Positions 1-15,000 of a stretch of 64,000 nt of DNA are shown here, in pieces. The stretch's first letter is position 1, and each line of letters starts with the position of its first letter. The position numbers and the translations under genes are program-made. Below the pieces are notes generated by a model. That model had not been told where the DNA came from. It did no database searches and saw only the letters and a program-made list of their open reading frames with translations. The DNA comes from Beroe ovata (taxonomy: Eukaryota; Ctenophora; Nuda; Beroida; Beroidae), in contig CAMPET010000107.1 in assembly GCA_946803715.1 (NCBI GenBank), positions 124,001 to 188,000 of the forward strand. The letters are read 5' to 3'.

Positions 1-3000
1 TATTCCGAGGCATGTGCTTTGACAGTTGGCTCCCGTCTGATGACGATTTCAACTTGCTGACCACGTGGCTACAAACTACATCCATCACTTCACTGACTAA
101 CCAACTGAGTCGAGTCATCATCAAAGGTAAGTTGCCCGTAGCATTGACATTGAGTAGGGAAGCAAGTTTCAATTTTGGCTTTGGTTCAAAGTGGCAAGTA
201 TTCATTGGCATTTCTCACTTCAGGTCTAAACTGGGGTTCCCATGACGACCGACTCTTCATTCCTTGCGAATATCACCGCAAACTGGCGGTTGTCATAGTA
301 ACAGCTCATTCTTACCACATACCAGACAAACCTGGATACCTGATTCATGGTCCTGTCCAGGATTTTGCTAAACACATAAGCAACATTGACAAGGTTAGCG
401 AACTTGCTGAGATCCTTTACCCATTGAAGACAAGATGAACCGTTTTCACATGCAGAACTTCAAAATCACACGAGTTTTTATCAAAAATATTTTCCTCCAG
501 AATCAGTTTGTGTGCTGGTGTTGGGAGGTTTTGCTTTCTCTGTGTCTCCACAAGAACGACCTGTTACTTTACAATGCTAAGGTCATGAAGCAGAACAAAC
601 AACAAGAGAGATTGATGAGGTATTACCTTTACCAAGATTGAAAACGCACCTATCAATCAGATTTGACAACAAAATCAGTATTCGTTTTCATTTATATCCG
701 ATTCTTGTTTCCAGGAAGCAGCAGAGTGAGGGTTGTGAAATTCCCGCCTCCTCTTCCCATCCTGCAAGAATACACAAGCAGATGAGTCTTGTTGGCAGTA
801 TGATCTCGGAAAAAGAGGAGCCAGAGGGAAGCACATTTGTTGGAAAGTGGGGGAAGTTCCCTTTCAAAATGAGGCATGAGGTAAGATTCGAGGTGGTCAG
901 TTGACTTTGCAATTATTACTGTAGTTTTAAAATTATCAACACTACTTAATATAATCAAATTTGAGACAGCTGATGAGCCTATAAGACGAAACATGTTCTG
1001 TTAACCTGTGTATTTACTGCTTCACCGAACAACGCTCTGTGTTCATAAATACTGTAGATACTGTATGAGAATTTGCACTACTTGTGCGTATTTCAGACAG
1101 GTTTATCTTCTTTGTGTGAAGCGTTAAGAACAAATGGGGAAATGGCTGCCTTTGTTGCACTGTCAATCACAACTATAGGGCATTGTATCATCGACTTTCA
1201 GGTAATGCTCCTATAGTCATCATAATAAAATCTACGCCTTGTTCATCTAGGCAAGAATTCAATTTCAAGCTGAAACTTTATTCTTGTTTGAAATGCAGCT
1301 AACACGGACCATATTAAACATGTTGTAAATTTTCAGGCCGATGGTATACAACTGTTACTTCTCCTACAGAAAAACACAGGCTATCACCACAGAGCTCTGC
1401 TTCAGGTAAAGTTAACATTATGCTGGATAGTTAAAACCCATACTTAGATTTAGTTTCTAATTCATAAATTATTCTCTATCGTAAGTTAAACTCTTTCCCT
1501 TCTAACGAAAATTTTAAACACCCCCGCCTCGAAAGAAGTTACTCCCTGAAAATATTCTTACACCTTTATCAACATTTCACTCTTTCATATGAGTTAAAAC
1601 GAACTTAGGCAGTATTATAGACCTACGAAAGTTCGTTCGTGATTATGTGATTATGTGATTATGTGAAATATTGCTCAAACGTAGTTTATGCTCCAAATCA
1701 GGTCCTGAAGAACCTCTTCACAATTACTCTAAAGAACAAATGTCTTCACCTTCTTCTCCAACTACCAGACTTCGTACCCCTAGTCCAGGCTTTGGCCCGG
1801 GCACAGCACTCTGGTGCGTTCACTGGTCGAGCTACAACACCGCTATCAGGTTTACAGTGCTTGACACCACTGCTTGACACCACTGCTTGACATCTTCCTT
1901 GACACCACTCCTGCTCGATGAGTCGGGAAAAGTGGTGTCAATTCTCTTGACACTACTTCTGGATATATCATCAGATCAAATTCATTGACACTTCCCTATC
2001 ACCCAGGTTTCATCATCACGAAGCTTGTCTCAGCGTACAATGCAAGTGATGCTGAGGGTAATCTTTGTATGAAATTCTGGGTGCAACTTCTCTTCTCAGT
2101 CCAAAACTTCCACTCTGATTTGGCCATAGTGAGTATTGACCAGATTCTTGATCTTGAATATTTGGTATCAGAATGTATATGTGTTTTGTTGTCATAGATT
2201 GGCATATAAGAAGCCCTTGCCATGTTACAATGTCAGACATTTTCTCTTATCATCACCGTTACTTAGCCGTTACACATGAAATATGTGTGCACGTGTCATC
2301 GTAACTGATGACTTAGCTCTTTAACTTAGGTACGTGTTTCTACTTTCTTACTTTCTCATGATAATTGATAATGCGATATACATCGTGAAATATTGGACAT
2401 TGCAAGATTGTACAGTATACAATGTACCTACAATATTTACTGTAACAGAAGAGTTTCTGTTCTACGATCATAAACGATCTTACTAAACAGTGTCGGTCTA
2501 TGTCTTTGTGACAATGACAGAAATAGGAATATGATCGATGTACCGTCGTAAATAAAGTTTATTCATCTTACACGGAGTATGCCACATCAAATCATTGATC
2601 AGTTTACTCATTCAAGTTCATACCACTCAATGCTAAATCAAATGAAGGGCTACCTAGATATCGTCATGCTGGTACAAAGTACGAATCATTGTTCGTGATA
2701 GGTTCAGGATCACAAACCCAACAGTGATCTGTACAGTATGTGCAACGTACAGTGTACAATGTACAATATACAATGTACAGTGTACAGTGTAGTGAGTATA
2801 AATGTACAATGTACTCCGCACACCAGGTGTCTATACTGGATAAGATATGTCGGGTTGTATTCCGTTACCATGGTGATGAAGAGTACCTATTTGGAGAACT
2901 CAGGAACTATCTTAACAAGATACAGGAGGCGTCACGGAAAAGTTCCAGCAAGGTTTGAATGACATCAATCGGAAAAACATCTTACGAAGTCTTGTCTTGA

Positions 3001-6000
3001 AGATTCGTGATGAGTCAAATCATACGGAATACATATTAATTTATTCATCTTTGAGTTCTCTTCCACCCCAGATTTTATCGATAGTCTCATGGTTTAGTAG
3101 CGTAGGCTGCATAACCTCCCTCACCCAACCTCTTACTGCCCCTGGTGAGGTGTTCTGGTGGACTTACTGCCTCACCAAGATGGAATGTGCTGTGCAAACA
3201 ACGTCCGGATTCTTCAAAACTCTCACTGAGGTCAGAGATTCCTCAATTTTTCTCGTTTCTCCAGGAGAATTTGTGAATGAAGATGCTGAAATTTAAATTT
3301 GAGTACCGGCATGACGAATCATGCTGATTCCATCACTTCTGATTTCTATCTAACAATCATAGGTATTATTCACGAACCCTGACATGACCATTGACGTGGC
3401 ATTCAGAAGAGCTGTTTCCCTTCTCGACAAGGAAGACCTCACCTCCCTAACCATTCCCAACATTGCTATATACAGGTTAGAAAACGGTGGAAACACTCTT
3501 GAAATGATATAGGTAGCGTTTAGAAATGGCGGAGGTAGCGTTTAGAATTACGAAGAAAGGATCCTTCTCTTTTACCCTGAGCTATCTACCGATCTCCTGT
3601 TAAGTATTTATCTCGTAGTTTGAGTCTCCTTCATGGCCATTGCTCTTGTTTACTATATCTTCCTTCCCGCCCTCTAATAACCTATCTTCTTTTAGCTGAC
3701 CATTCCCTGCACTAAATGATGCCTGGACTAAATGATACCTCATTAACTCACCCAACCCTCTCACCCCTCACTCTCACCCCTCACTCTCACCCCCACCCTC
3801 TCTCTCCCACCTTCACCCCACACCCCTCACCCTCTCCCTTACCNCCCTCACCCTCACCCCACACCCTCTCACCCCTCCCTCTCACCCCACCCTCTCTCTA
3901 TCAGATGGGGTGCTCTTCTCCACGTGGTGCCCATGGATCACCCACTCCTTCCCTACGCCTGGTTTGAGTTCTTCAGACTCTACTTCCACCGGATCACCCC
4001 TGAAACGGCTGGTGTCGGATTTCGCTACTTCCAGGGTATGTTCCAGGTTAGGGATCTCAGAGCTATGAAACAACGTCTCACGGAAACATCGAAACACTTC
4101 GAGCTAGGTGAGTTTATTGAGAAAAACAAACCTGCTAGGGATCATATTATATCACTTTTGTTACCTATAGTCTCTATAGTGTTTCTCGCGATAAGAATGT
4201 TATGTTTCGCGGTGCATTCTTAACTTTCACAGTTTGTGCAGCCAAGTGTCCACTTTGCCATACACACTCCCCCCTCATTCCCTCACCATTCCCTCACCAT
4301 TCCCTCAGATGAGACGGAAGAAGAGATCACGGACGCCCATCTATTCCGGTCCAAACTATCTCACTTCTTCCTCTCCCTATCTCTGTGGACTGATGAGACG
4401 CGACTACACGAGGCTAACCTCTTTGTACCTGGTCTCCCGCAGCAGTATAGTGGTGAAAAACTGCAGCAAATAATACAGGTGATTGTCAAAAAATCGGAGG
4501 AAAACCAGAAATTGAGCAACTCGTTGTCAAAGACTATAGCACAACGTTTTGTCATGGTTATTCTGCAGCTTAATGTATGCTGGCTGAAATTTGAGTAGCA
4601 CTTGGTTTGTATTGGTCGTATCTTGTTTAAAAACAGGAAACAAAAACCATCTTGTTTGTAAAAAATGAACCATTTTATCGGTGGTGTGAGTAATGCAAAA
4701 ATACTCCGAAATGTGAATTCTGAGAACTCTACCTAAGTCTTTACCTACCACGTCTTGCTTTATGTCTTGTTACGTTTGCTCAGTTTAGTAGAAGCAGCCG
4801 GAAAATCACAGACAGGCAGACACAAACAGACACACACACAGACACACGCACACAAGCTGTCTGACTGTGTATATCTTTAGTAGTCTTCAATCGATTATAT
4901 CTCAATTTCCACATTTCACAGGGAGTCGAAATGAAAAATGATCACGTTCTGATAGCTTCCACAGAATAACTATATCTACCATACTGGGATATAATTGAGT
5001 TCTGTAAAACACCAACTTTGTATGTATACATCCCTCTATCCCGTATCTCTAGCTCTCTCTCTCTCTCTCTATTGCTAGGGTCTGAACATTCCGTGGACAG
5101 ACATGTTAGACATGCCCAGGATAGACGAGGGAATCCTGGCTGATGTAGCTGAGTGGACTAGGTGAGACAGGGGGATGCAAACTACGTCTCTTTGTTGTTA
5201 AATCAGGGGCTGGTGGATAGGGTGAAATTCACTCAATTCATGATACCTAACACTCTCGATATGAGAGGGCTCTGATTTAAGACAGCTCTCATTTGAGAGC
5301 CTCACCATACTCATTCAGTCACGGGAATTCTTCCCAGGTATTCAAGCAGGAAGTACACACCGAGAGCATCGAACAAGCCCGATGAAACTGCCGAGTTTCT
5401 CGTGCAGTCGCTCTACAGTTACGTCAGTAAGAATTCCCACGAGGCAGCTCCCCCTCCAGACCTCGTTATTCCCCAATCTCACATCCCTCCTGTTCCCACA
5501 CTACACAGCGATGATCACGAGGCTTTGTTACTCGAAATAGGTATGTTTCTATGGAAACGCTTCAAAGAGTTGGACCTTTTTTGATTTCTTGTCTTATATT
5601 TTGTCGATGTAAAATGTTGTTTCTTCTAGGACCGTTTTTCTCGAAGTTAAAAGTTCATGCGGACAAGTTTGTTGAAGTAACAAGCAAGTTGAAAAGTCTG
5701 AATGAGAGTTATATTGAGGAGGTTCCTAACATGTACTTCAACAAGAACACACAAAGGGTAGGTGGTGTCAGTGATGCGCTAGAGAGTGGTGTCAGTGCCA
5801 TTGTACAGAGTGGTGTCAATGAAACCGCAATCAGTGGTGTCAGAGAAACACCAAAGAGCTGTGTCAATGATACATCGGAATTGGTGTCAACTGTTGTTTC
5901 TTTTTCCTACAATTTTCTCACCCAAGGTTGAAATGGTGACATGCTATAGCCGGATAGGACCTCTGGGTAGATGCACCGGTCCTGCAATGCTCACCATCAA

Positions 6001-9000
6001 CACCACCCAGTACCACGACAACACAGCAACAATTGACAGTAAGTTGCTTGACAACACAGCAACAATTGACATAACACATATGTATGTTACCATGACAACA
6101 CTCTGAATGGATCAACATGGCACCCATTTCCCCAGACTTACTCCCCCACGGGGTTCCCAGACTCACTCCCCTCCCTCAGGCGTGGCAGAAAACAGAGCTA
6201 GTTACGAGGACACTCTGGCACAGTGTAGAGGAGAACTGGACAATGATGTCTGCGTTACTGCCATGTTCCTTGAAAAGGTGAGAGTTGTTCTTTTGAAGGG
6301 TGAGGTGAGTGAATCCTCGAAAGTTGAGATATCGTTCTCAGTGAGAATGAGAATATCTCACTCTACATCTAGCTATATCGAAATAGTGAGGCTTGTTCTC
6401 ATTACCTACTTGTCTTGCCCCTTGATTAATCAGCCCCGTACGACTACATATAACCTTAGTATAACCTGAGTGATTCTGAGCGATGTAAATTAATTGAAAA
6501 GTTGTGGCAAATTGTAACCTGTTCATTTCATCCGTGGACTTAGACCGTGCGAACATGGCTTCTGATAAATCGAAAACTATGACACAAAAACCGTACATTT
6601 TTCATGTGCGTGATACATAGGAGTTTTGATCAGTTCATTCGTGAGCTCTCCTCGGATACGCAATGAACTTATCACCTCCAGCGACTCTCATAACAAGCAC
6701 CACTCCCCCTTCCTCCAGATTGTATCAGACTTGTACCACACCGCGGACAGGAACCAGGAACTTGGCAGGAAGATGTTCTACTTTGTTGTGGATCACCTGA
6801 CTACAGCCGTGTGGAAATACCCGCCATCCCAGCAGATATTCGCCTTCGCCATCGACTGTCTCGGCCAGTTCTTCATCAGGTAATTACGTGGTAATCACGT
6901 GGTAATCACGTGGTAATTACTAATCACCTATCAGAGATTGGTTGTCATACGGCCTTCAAAATTGATTACGAATTGCGGAATCTCATCGAAAATTTCATTA
7001 TTTTGAGAGAGGGTAGAGACTGATGGGGATGAATGAACACGGAACATTGTAATTTGTAGTTTTCAAAGAAAGATGTAACCGTCTCAATGAAATAGTCATT
7101 CCTCTCTCCACAGGAACAACCCTGCTGAAACCCTCAACCTTCTCAACCACATTGTAAACAAGGGAGAATTCTCCACGATCCTAGCACCTCTCTTCCAACC
7201 TAACCAGGGACATGAACACTTTGTGCACGTGTACACACAAGTCATCAACTCACTGACTCACTGTGAGTTGCCATGGTTACGTCAGCAATTGAGCGTTGCT
7301 GTTGAGAAAACAGTCAGAATTCGAATAGATACTTTTGATGAGCTTCAATGAGTCAATTCTTCTTGGATTAATTCCATTTTCCAATGATGGAAGAAATCTC
7401 ATCGCATTTCCACCCATCAGGTTCGCCTGAGATCGGTTTCACCCTTCTCTCCAAGTTCGATATCAGAACATGGCTATCCACTTCCTTTGGGAACTCAGAG
7501 AATAGCAAGTTGCTCCTAAACGCTGTGTACACTGGTTTCGATTTGTACCCCTACAACTCCGAGGATACAACCTTCCTCATGTTTTATGATACCCTAAAGA
7601 TGCATCTCAGGTATAATATGTTCATTCGGAATTTAGTTATCAAGAATAATTTTGTAAACCCTTCTTCCTCATTTCTGTCTATGAAAATTGCCATCATACA
7701 GAATGAACATGTCTTCTACCATATCTGTTGATACCTACATGGATCTCAAATATTTTCATAATTATACCCCAACGACAAGATGATAATAATCAAATGCCAG
7801 ATTTTCTAATTCCATTACCCCCTCCCTCTCTTCCATTTTCTCATTCCTTTGTTCTCCAATCCAGACACGTGTTGATGAACAGATTGTGTCCGCTATTACA
7901 ATACAGTGTGGAGAAAACGCTTGAGATATCGGCAGACAAGCATCACCATCAGACCATCTGGAAAGAGATCATCGGTAGGTTATAGGTTCCGACTGTGTTA
8001 TCGACCATCAATAGGTTATAGATTTCGCCAATCGCGTTGTCTGTCATCTTGTGTATAATATTTTCTGAATTTTTGTCCTCTGGAAATGTCGGAACCAATG
8101 TTTCCCGTCATATGACAATGAATAAGACTCGAAATAGTGCGTCACGTGTTGCAGCACGTTACGCACACGCGTGTAACGCGACACCGTGTTACAGTTGTCA
8201 CACACAACAATGGTGATAACTGGAAATAATTCCGACACGTTACTGCTATAAAAAGCAAACGATATCAATAAGAGCAAAGTATCGAAAGCAGCGTGTGACG
8301 ACTCAAAAGTCTCTTTTGAGGTCGAACAATATCGGCCTGTCGGGATCTAAAACGAGAAAACGCGACTTGTGGTCCCCTTTGTGGTCCCTGAACACGTGAC
8401 CATCTTACAGTCGTCGTATTCCCACTCGGTTGTTCCGACTTGTCATTCTCACCGGCGTCATTTTGACCAGTGACTGATAATTCTCACCGGCGACTGATTA
8501 TTCTCGCCGGCGACTGATTAGTGATTAACTATTCTCACTCGCTCACGTTCCCAGATGTGTTACGGACGGATCACGCCCAGGAGATCCTCACACTCAATAC
8601 CTGTCACCGGATCCTGTACGAACTGTCAAAATACTTCCTCCAGGTATTTGGTTGTCATGTGCGTGATTCACACGTGGCCTGTGCACAGGTGAAAGTTGAA
8701 ACTCTGTCGAAATTCAAAGTTTTACTCTGATTCTAGTTATTTGAAAACTTCTACCCAACAGTAAGTGGCGGTATTTACATGATCCGTCAGCCAAAATAAA
8801 ATCTTCATCCTCCTTGAATCGTGAAATCACCGATCGAATAACATGCTATTCAATTATTGTCACCAATATTCAATCAACAATTCCACGCCCTTTGTACCTA
8901 GGCTATTGAATATTCATTGAATAAATTTGTCCGTATGTCAACTGTGAAGTGAAGAGGGACTGGCTATTCCAAACTTCCAAACTTGTAAATGGTAAAGACT

Positions 9001-12000
9001 ATAGTTGCTCCAGCTAAATACAGATCTAGCAAAAAACTTCCTTGATTTCTCGGCTCATCAAAGCTAGCTCGTAATTGATAACGTGTTCCAGTACAAGAAG
9101 TCCATCCTAAACGCAGTAGAGCACGACCTCTACTCACACTGGAATAACTACACTGACAACTTGGTGGAGCTATTGCGGAGTGTATCAACTTCCTACATCT
9201 ACAAAGCGTCACTACTAGGTAGGGGATGGGAGACTAGGTGGTGGTGGGAGAGAGGTGGTTAGAGAATGGACATTGACGTGGGATTGTGGCAGGACATTGA
9301 GATGGGACAACAAAATGAGTGCCAGGATTTGGAGATTTTGATAAAGAATGGCGATAATCTTGAAGGGCATTCCATTTCTGGGGGGATCTGTTTCTGAGTT
9401 ACTCTAGTAAAGTCCTAATACTTCTACAAAGTTACAACTATCCCAAGTTTAGCAATTTACCAAATCCCCAGAGCCGACTGGAGAACAAGCCGCGTGTGTG
9501 TTTATGATCACGTGTGCTGTATTCGCCCCCTGGGTTCTCGTTTACGAGGAGGCCTGTCTACCGTGGACTGAAGCTCACACTCAGGTGAACTGTGTACACT
9601 ATTATAGTGGACACTATTGTAGTGGACAGTAGAGACTGGTGTCCACTGGTGTTCACTGGTGTCCACTGTACATTGTTAATGGGGGTAGAAGTGTCTACTT
9701 CTTATCATATAATCTTATTGTCTTTGTCTGTAAACTCGTAAAGACAGAAGCCAACCAACATCAACTGTCTACTTGAAATTCAGGACTATTTTCCTACCAT
9801 TTCTTGCTATTTCCCGACATGACCTTGTTAAACACACAAAGAATCATAATAAGTATATTAACTTGTGAAGTGCTGTTGAAGAACACACAGATTATACGAA
9901 ATAAGTCATTGTAAACTATGTACTGTAATGTTCGCGAAGTAAACAGTGTTTACTAAACACTGAATACCTAATGCTTGAGCTTAGCGCTGCTATTAAGTCG
10001 AACATCTATTCGAGCGAATACAGGGACTAACAAGAAGAAATCGGTCAAAACAATCAAATAACCAACCATGCCACAACGAAAACGTGACTTCCTAGAACAG
10101 TTTCGTTCCAAACTTGACAACGAATGTCACTACCTGACAGCACTTTGACAACATTATTCTGCTCACAGGCTGCCAACGAGATGCTCGGTACTTTCACTGA
10201 CATGCTAACTCTCATGAACACTGAGATTCCTGAGGTGACGTCACTTCTGCACAGATTCTGGTGGTAAGTCACGTGATCATTATGACGTTGTGTCGCAATA
10301 TTGTAGTTATGACGTTGCCATGGTGACAGAGTTCTGTCACCATGACGATAGTCACGTTTCAAATACCTGTATGTCTGTTCTGCGTACCTAAACAGCACGA
10401 ATCACCAAATTGGTTATTGCTCACATTGCCGGGTGTGAATTCTCTGGTTCCCAAGTTTATCCCATCCAAATTCTCCCTGTTCCTAGGTACTACATGGACA
10501 TCCTGGGTCACCCCATAGTCCCATCCGACATCATAGCCGTGTACTACTCCCATTTTGTTACCCTACCCTGGGATAAGTTCGTGCCCACACTCGAGATTGT
10601 CAACTCTCTGCTCAAATGTGTGAGGAAAAACAGGAACAACATCAACTTTGTTATCTACGTTATGACTCAGGTATGATGCGTTAGATCGCGTGAGATGTGG
10701 CGCGTGAGATGCGGCGCGTGAGATCACGACTATAAATATCGCGTGAAGTTCAATTTTCGAATTCAAATGTACGACTCACAGATCTGTATTTCCATGTCAG
10801 ACCGGATGTAGTCTCTAGTCTGTGAAAATAGCTCCGATCACTTAGCATTTACACACTCACGGAGAATTTAAGACTTTTTCCTGGTCTTCCGGCTTCAATA
10901 ATGAGCCTCACTAACTACTCTTTTTAACCGAAATGTACGATTGTATGTTTTCCATGAGTATGTCTTACACTTACAGGGAGAAATGAATCATGCACAGTCA
11001 TTTCCCCAAATCAATAAATCATACTGTTTTTTATGTGTAGGTATAGGGAAGATTGATTGTGATTTCAACGGGTCGATGTTATTATGTTTTCATAGTGTGT
11101 GAGATAAGAGTCTTGTGACAGTCGCAAGACTCTTATCAAGCACACTGTGAAAACATAATACCATAAGTACAAGTCGTTAGGGTGACTTACGCTTCTGCTT
11201 TCGTGGTTCCGAGGATAAAACCGAAAGATGAATCTTGTTTGCTGTAATTAGGTCTTTTGGTCTTGATTCCAAAATTTATTCTCGGCTATGTGTTTTTTCA
11301 AACAGGACAATGGTGTAATTACTAATTAACTGCTAATTAGCCAATTAACTTCCCAGGTCGACTGGCAGCGCGTGGTGGGAGAACTGAAGAAGGAATCTCA
11401 CGCTTTTGACATGCTGGTTGACGTGTTGGTGACATTTGCTCTGAACCAGGACATATTCTTCAAGTTTGGACAGGATTTCATTGGTCTCTTCAGACAGTTC
11501 AAGTCGTTAGATCTGAGTCTGGTCTCCGATGAAGGGTAAGTTGTTATTAAGTGAGAGTTGAGATGATTCACAATCTCAATTTACTTCTGCAGGAAACTTT
11601 CGTGTATTGTAAACACCAATTCAGTGAAATTGAAAATATCTTATGCGTATTCTTGTATTCTTGCCGTTCCAATCGAAGGAATCTCACACTCTCTTCCTCA
11701 GTTTCACCTCGATCATGTCCCGAATGGACAGTACAGTACAACAGAACCAGTTCATCCAATCCGTGACAAGCACAGGTCATCTCATACAGTTTATGGGTGT
11801 ACTGTGCAGGTTCAATCAGCAGGGAGTCAGCTTCGTCAAGCAGACCACGTACTTCAAGCATGTGGTTAACATTGCTGCTAAGATATCTAATGCTCAGGTA
11901 CTGATCCCTTTAGTTTTCTCAAGGTATAGAAGCTCAAATGCTCACTCAAACTGACATGTTTTGGGTCGATAAGGGGTTATGGNGATGAAAAAGAAGGTCA

Positions 12001-15000
12001 GTCAAAGCTTAAAAAATGTGCCGACTAACTATGTCAAGTCCAATAATCAGAAAGGGTTAGTAACGGTGGCGTTTCCTGACTCAGATGCAAGAGAAAAAGG
12101 AACAAGGCTCATTGACACCCTCAACCTATCACAGTCAGGTTTCCAGTCTAAGCAAGGCACCAAGATGCTTCCAAAGCTGACGATATCTGGAGTCGATTCG
12201 ACACTGTTTGAGAGTATTAGTGACAGTCTTCCATATGAAGAGAAACGTATGCAGCAAAAGCTGATGGTCAAACACACCTTGATATCAAAAAATGATGCGA
12301 TCAGGGAACTTGTAGAAGCTGGACATACTTTAGAGGTTGTGTACATCAGTTGGTCTGGAAATTTCTCAGATAGGGCAACAGTTGCTATCAAGACATCTCC
12401 CTTGATAAGACTCAGCATACTGCAGAAGCATTTTGGTAAAGTGTTTGTTGGGAATGATTGTTTATCCGCAGAAGATCGATTTTACTTCAAGCAATGTTAT
12501 CATTGCCAACAACTTGGTCACGTCTCAACTGATTGTCCAAAAGCACAGGAAGGCCCAGTGTGCTTCTATTGTATGGGAACTCATTTGTCTAAAAACTGTA
12601 CTAAGAAAAAGTCCAAAAAAGATCACTGTTGTGCAAAATGCTATCATTCCAAAGTTCCAGGTGAAAAGACTGATTACAAGACCCATAATGCAGCTGATCC
12701 CGAATGTCCTGTTGTACTGAGAGAGGTTCATAGAATAGCAGGCAGTACTGATATCGTGTCAAAAAACGTGTTATAGATGAAGGAACCAAACAAACCAGGT
12801 TTGCTCTCTTTAACGCCAGGTCGATCTGTAACAAAACTCAAGCTGTACTTGAGCTGTTAAAAGATCATAAAACTGATATTTGTTTTGTCACTGAAACCTG
12901 GATGAAAAAGAATGACACAGTTAAGATGGCTGAGATTCATGAAAGAGGGTTTGAGATATTTAACAGTCCAAGAAAAGGTAATGGAGGTGGAGTTGGATTT
13001 ATATTTGATACCAGAACTACTCACCTTATCAAGAATGACGTGAAAAAGTACTCATCATTTCAAGTTCTAGAAGCTATTTTCCAATCAAAGAGTGAATCTC
13101 TTCGTCTTTGTGTTGTATATAGAAGTACTCAGAGCAAGACCAAAATTACTTATGAAGCTACTAAAGTTTCTAAGTTCTTTGATGAATTCACAGACTATTT
13201 GGACTGTCTAGCCATGAAACCAGGAAGACCCTTCATCTGTGGAGATTTCAACTTCCATGTCGAAAAAACAAATGATCCAGTAGCCAACCAATTTATGAGT
13301 ACTGTGAAGGAGAGGGGGTACAAGCAGCATATTGTGGCTCCTACTCATGTTTCTGGAGGAACACTTGACCTCATTCTTACAAAAAGTGATGCAAATGACT
13401 CTATTGAACTTATGGACATATCAGTCAATAAGAATACTGGAACAACTTCTGACCACTTTCTGGTTACTTTTTCAGTCCCTTTTCAACAAGACAAAGGTCC
13501 AAGGTTGCGTAAGGTAGCTAAGAAAGTACGAGAGCTAAATAGCATTGACTTGGATGCCCTACGGGAAGATATTGCCAGGAAGCTTCCAGATGTGTCAGCT
13601 ATAAAAGATCTAACTGATGCAGTTGATAAGTTCAATGCAGTACTTCAAGAAGCCTTGGACAATCACGCTCCACTCACTGAAATCCATGTCAATGAGAAAG
13701 AGAGTCCGTGGTTCAATGCTGAGTGTAAAGCTGCCAGAAGGGAAAAAAGAAGAGCTGAAAGGAAGTATAAAAAAGACAGATCTGATAAAGAGTTGCTTGA
13801 GACTTTCAAAGAAAAGCAAGTGGATGCTGCTCTTACCTTTGACCTGCACAGAAATAAATACTATGACAACAAGTTGACACTCTCAGAAGGGAACTCAAAA
13901 GCAACTTACAAGATTGTTAATTCACTTTTTGATAAGGAACATGGTAAGACCAAGCTTCCTCAAGGAATCTCTGATGAAAAGCTGGCAGATAGTTTCAAAG
14001 ACTTTTTCCACAGCAAGATAAAAAAGATCTACTCGGAAATCGAGATGAGTGGTAGCACAGGTCCTAATGAATCAGAAGAACTGGATACTTCTACTCATGA
14101 AATTCATGCATCTTATTTCAAACTCCTTGTTCAATCAGAAGTGGAAGAAGTCATCAAGTCAATGGGGACAAAGACATGTTCTCTTGACCCATTACCATCC
14201 TGTATCTTCAAAGAATGTTTGTCACAGCTGTTGCCCCTAGTTACACTCATAGTAAATCTATCTCTCCAGACTGGTGAATTCCCTAGCCAATTGAAAAATG
14301 CAGTTGTCAAACCTGTTCTTAAAAAGTATAATCTTGACTCTGACAATCTGTCTAATTATCGTCCAGTGAGTAACTTGTCCTTCCTTTCCAAAATCATTGA
14401 AAAGTGTGTTCATTTGCAACTTACTGAATACTTGAGCGTCAATAGGCTGTTTCCTAAACTGCAGTCGGGGTACAGGAAATTCCATAGCTGTGAGACTGCC
14501 ATAGTGAAGATTCATAATGACCTTCTCTATGCAATGGATAAACAATCACATTCCTGTTTAATGCTCATAGATCTATCTGCTGCTTTCGATACAATTAATC
14601 ATCAAATGCTGCTCAAAAGACTAAGACGCAAGTACCACATAGATGGCTTTGTTCTCCAATGGATTGAATCTTATCTCTCAGATAGATCCTTTCATGTTGG
14701 TATTAATGATCATGAGTCAAGAAGAGCTGACTTGGAAATAGGGGTTCCCCAAGGCTCTATACTGGGCCCCCTACTCTTCATTCTATACACTGAAGGATTA
14801 CAGTGTCTTGCTGAAAAATATGGATTCAGTATACATCTATATGCGGACGATACTCAAATTTACTTTGAGTTTGATCCTAAGACTGACATCTGTCGTGTTA
14901 TTTCTGATCTGGAGAACTGCTTCAAGGATATTAAGTCTTGGATGGACTTGAATTATCTGAAGATGAACAATGAAAAAACTGAGATCATGGAAGTTCACTC

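Noticed and set aside
12902-12904. ATG 12902 as the start of LINE ORF2
   Set aside because: It would remove the endonuclease NARS..NK motif and catalytic glutamate that lie in frame just upstream; a frameshift from ORF1 explains the frame better.
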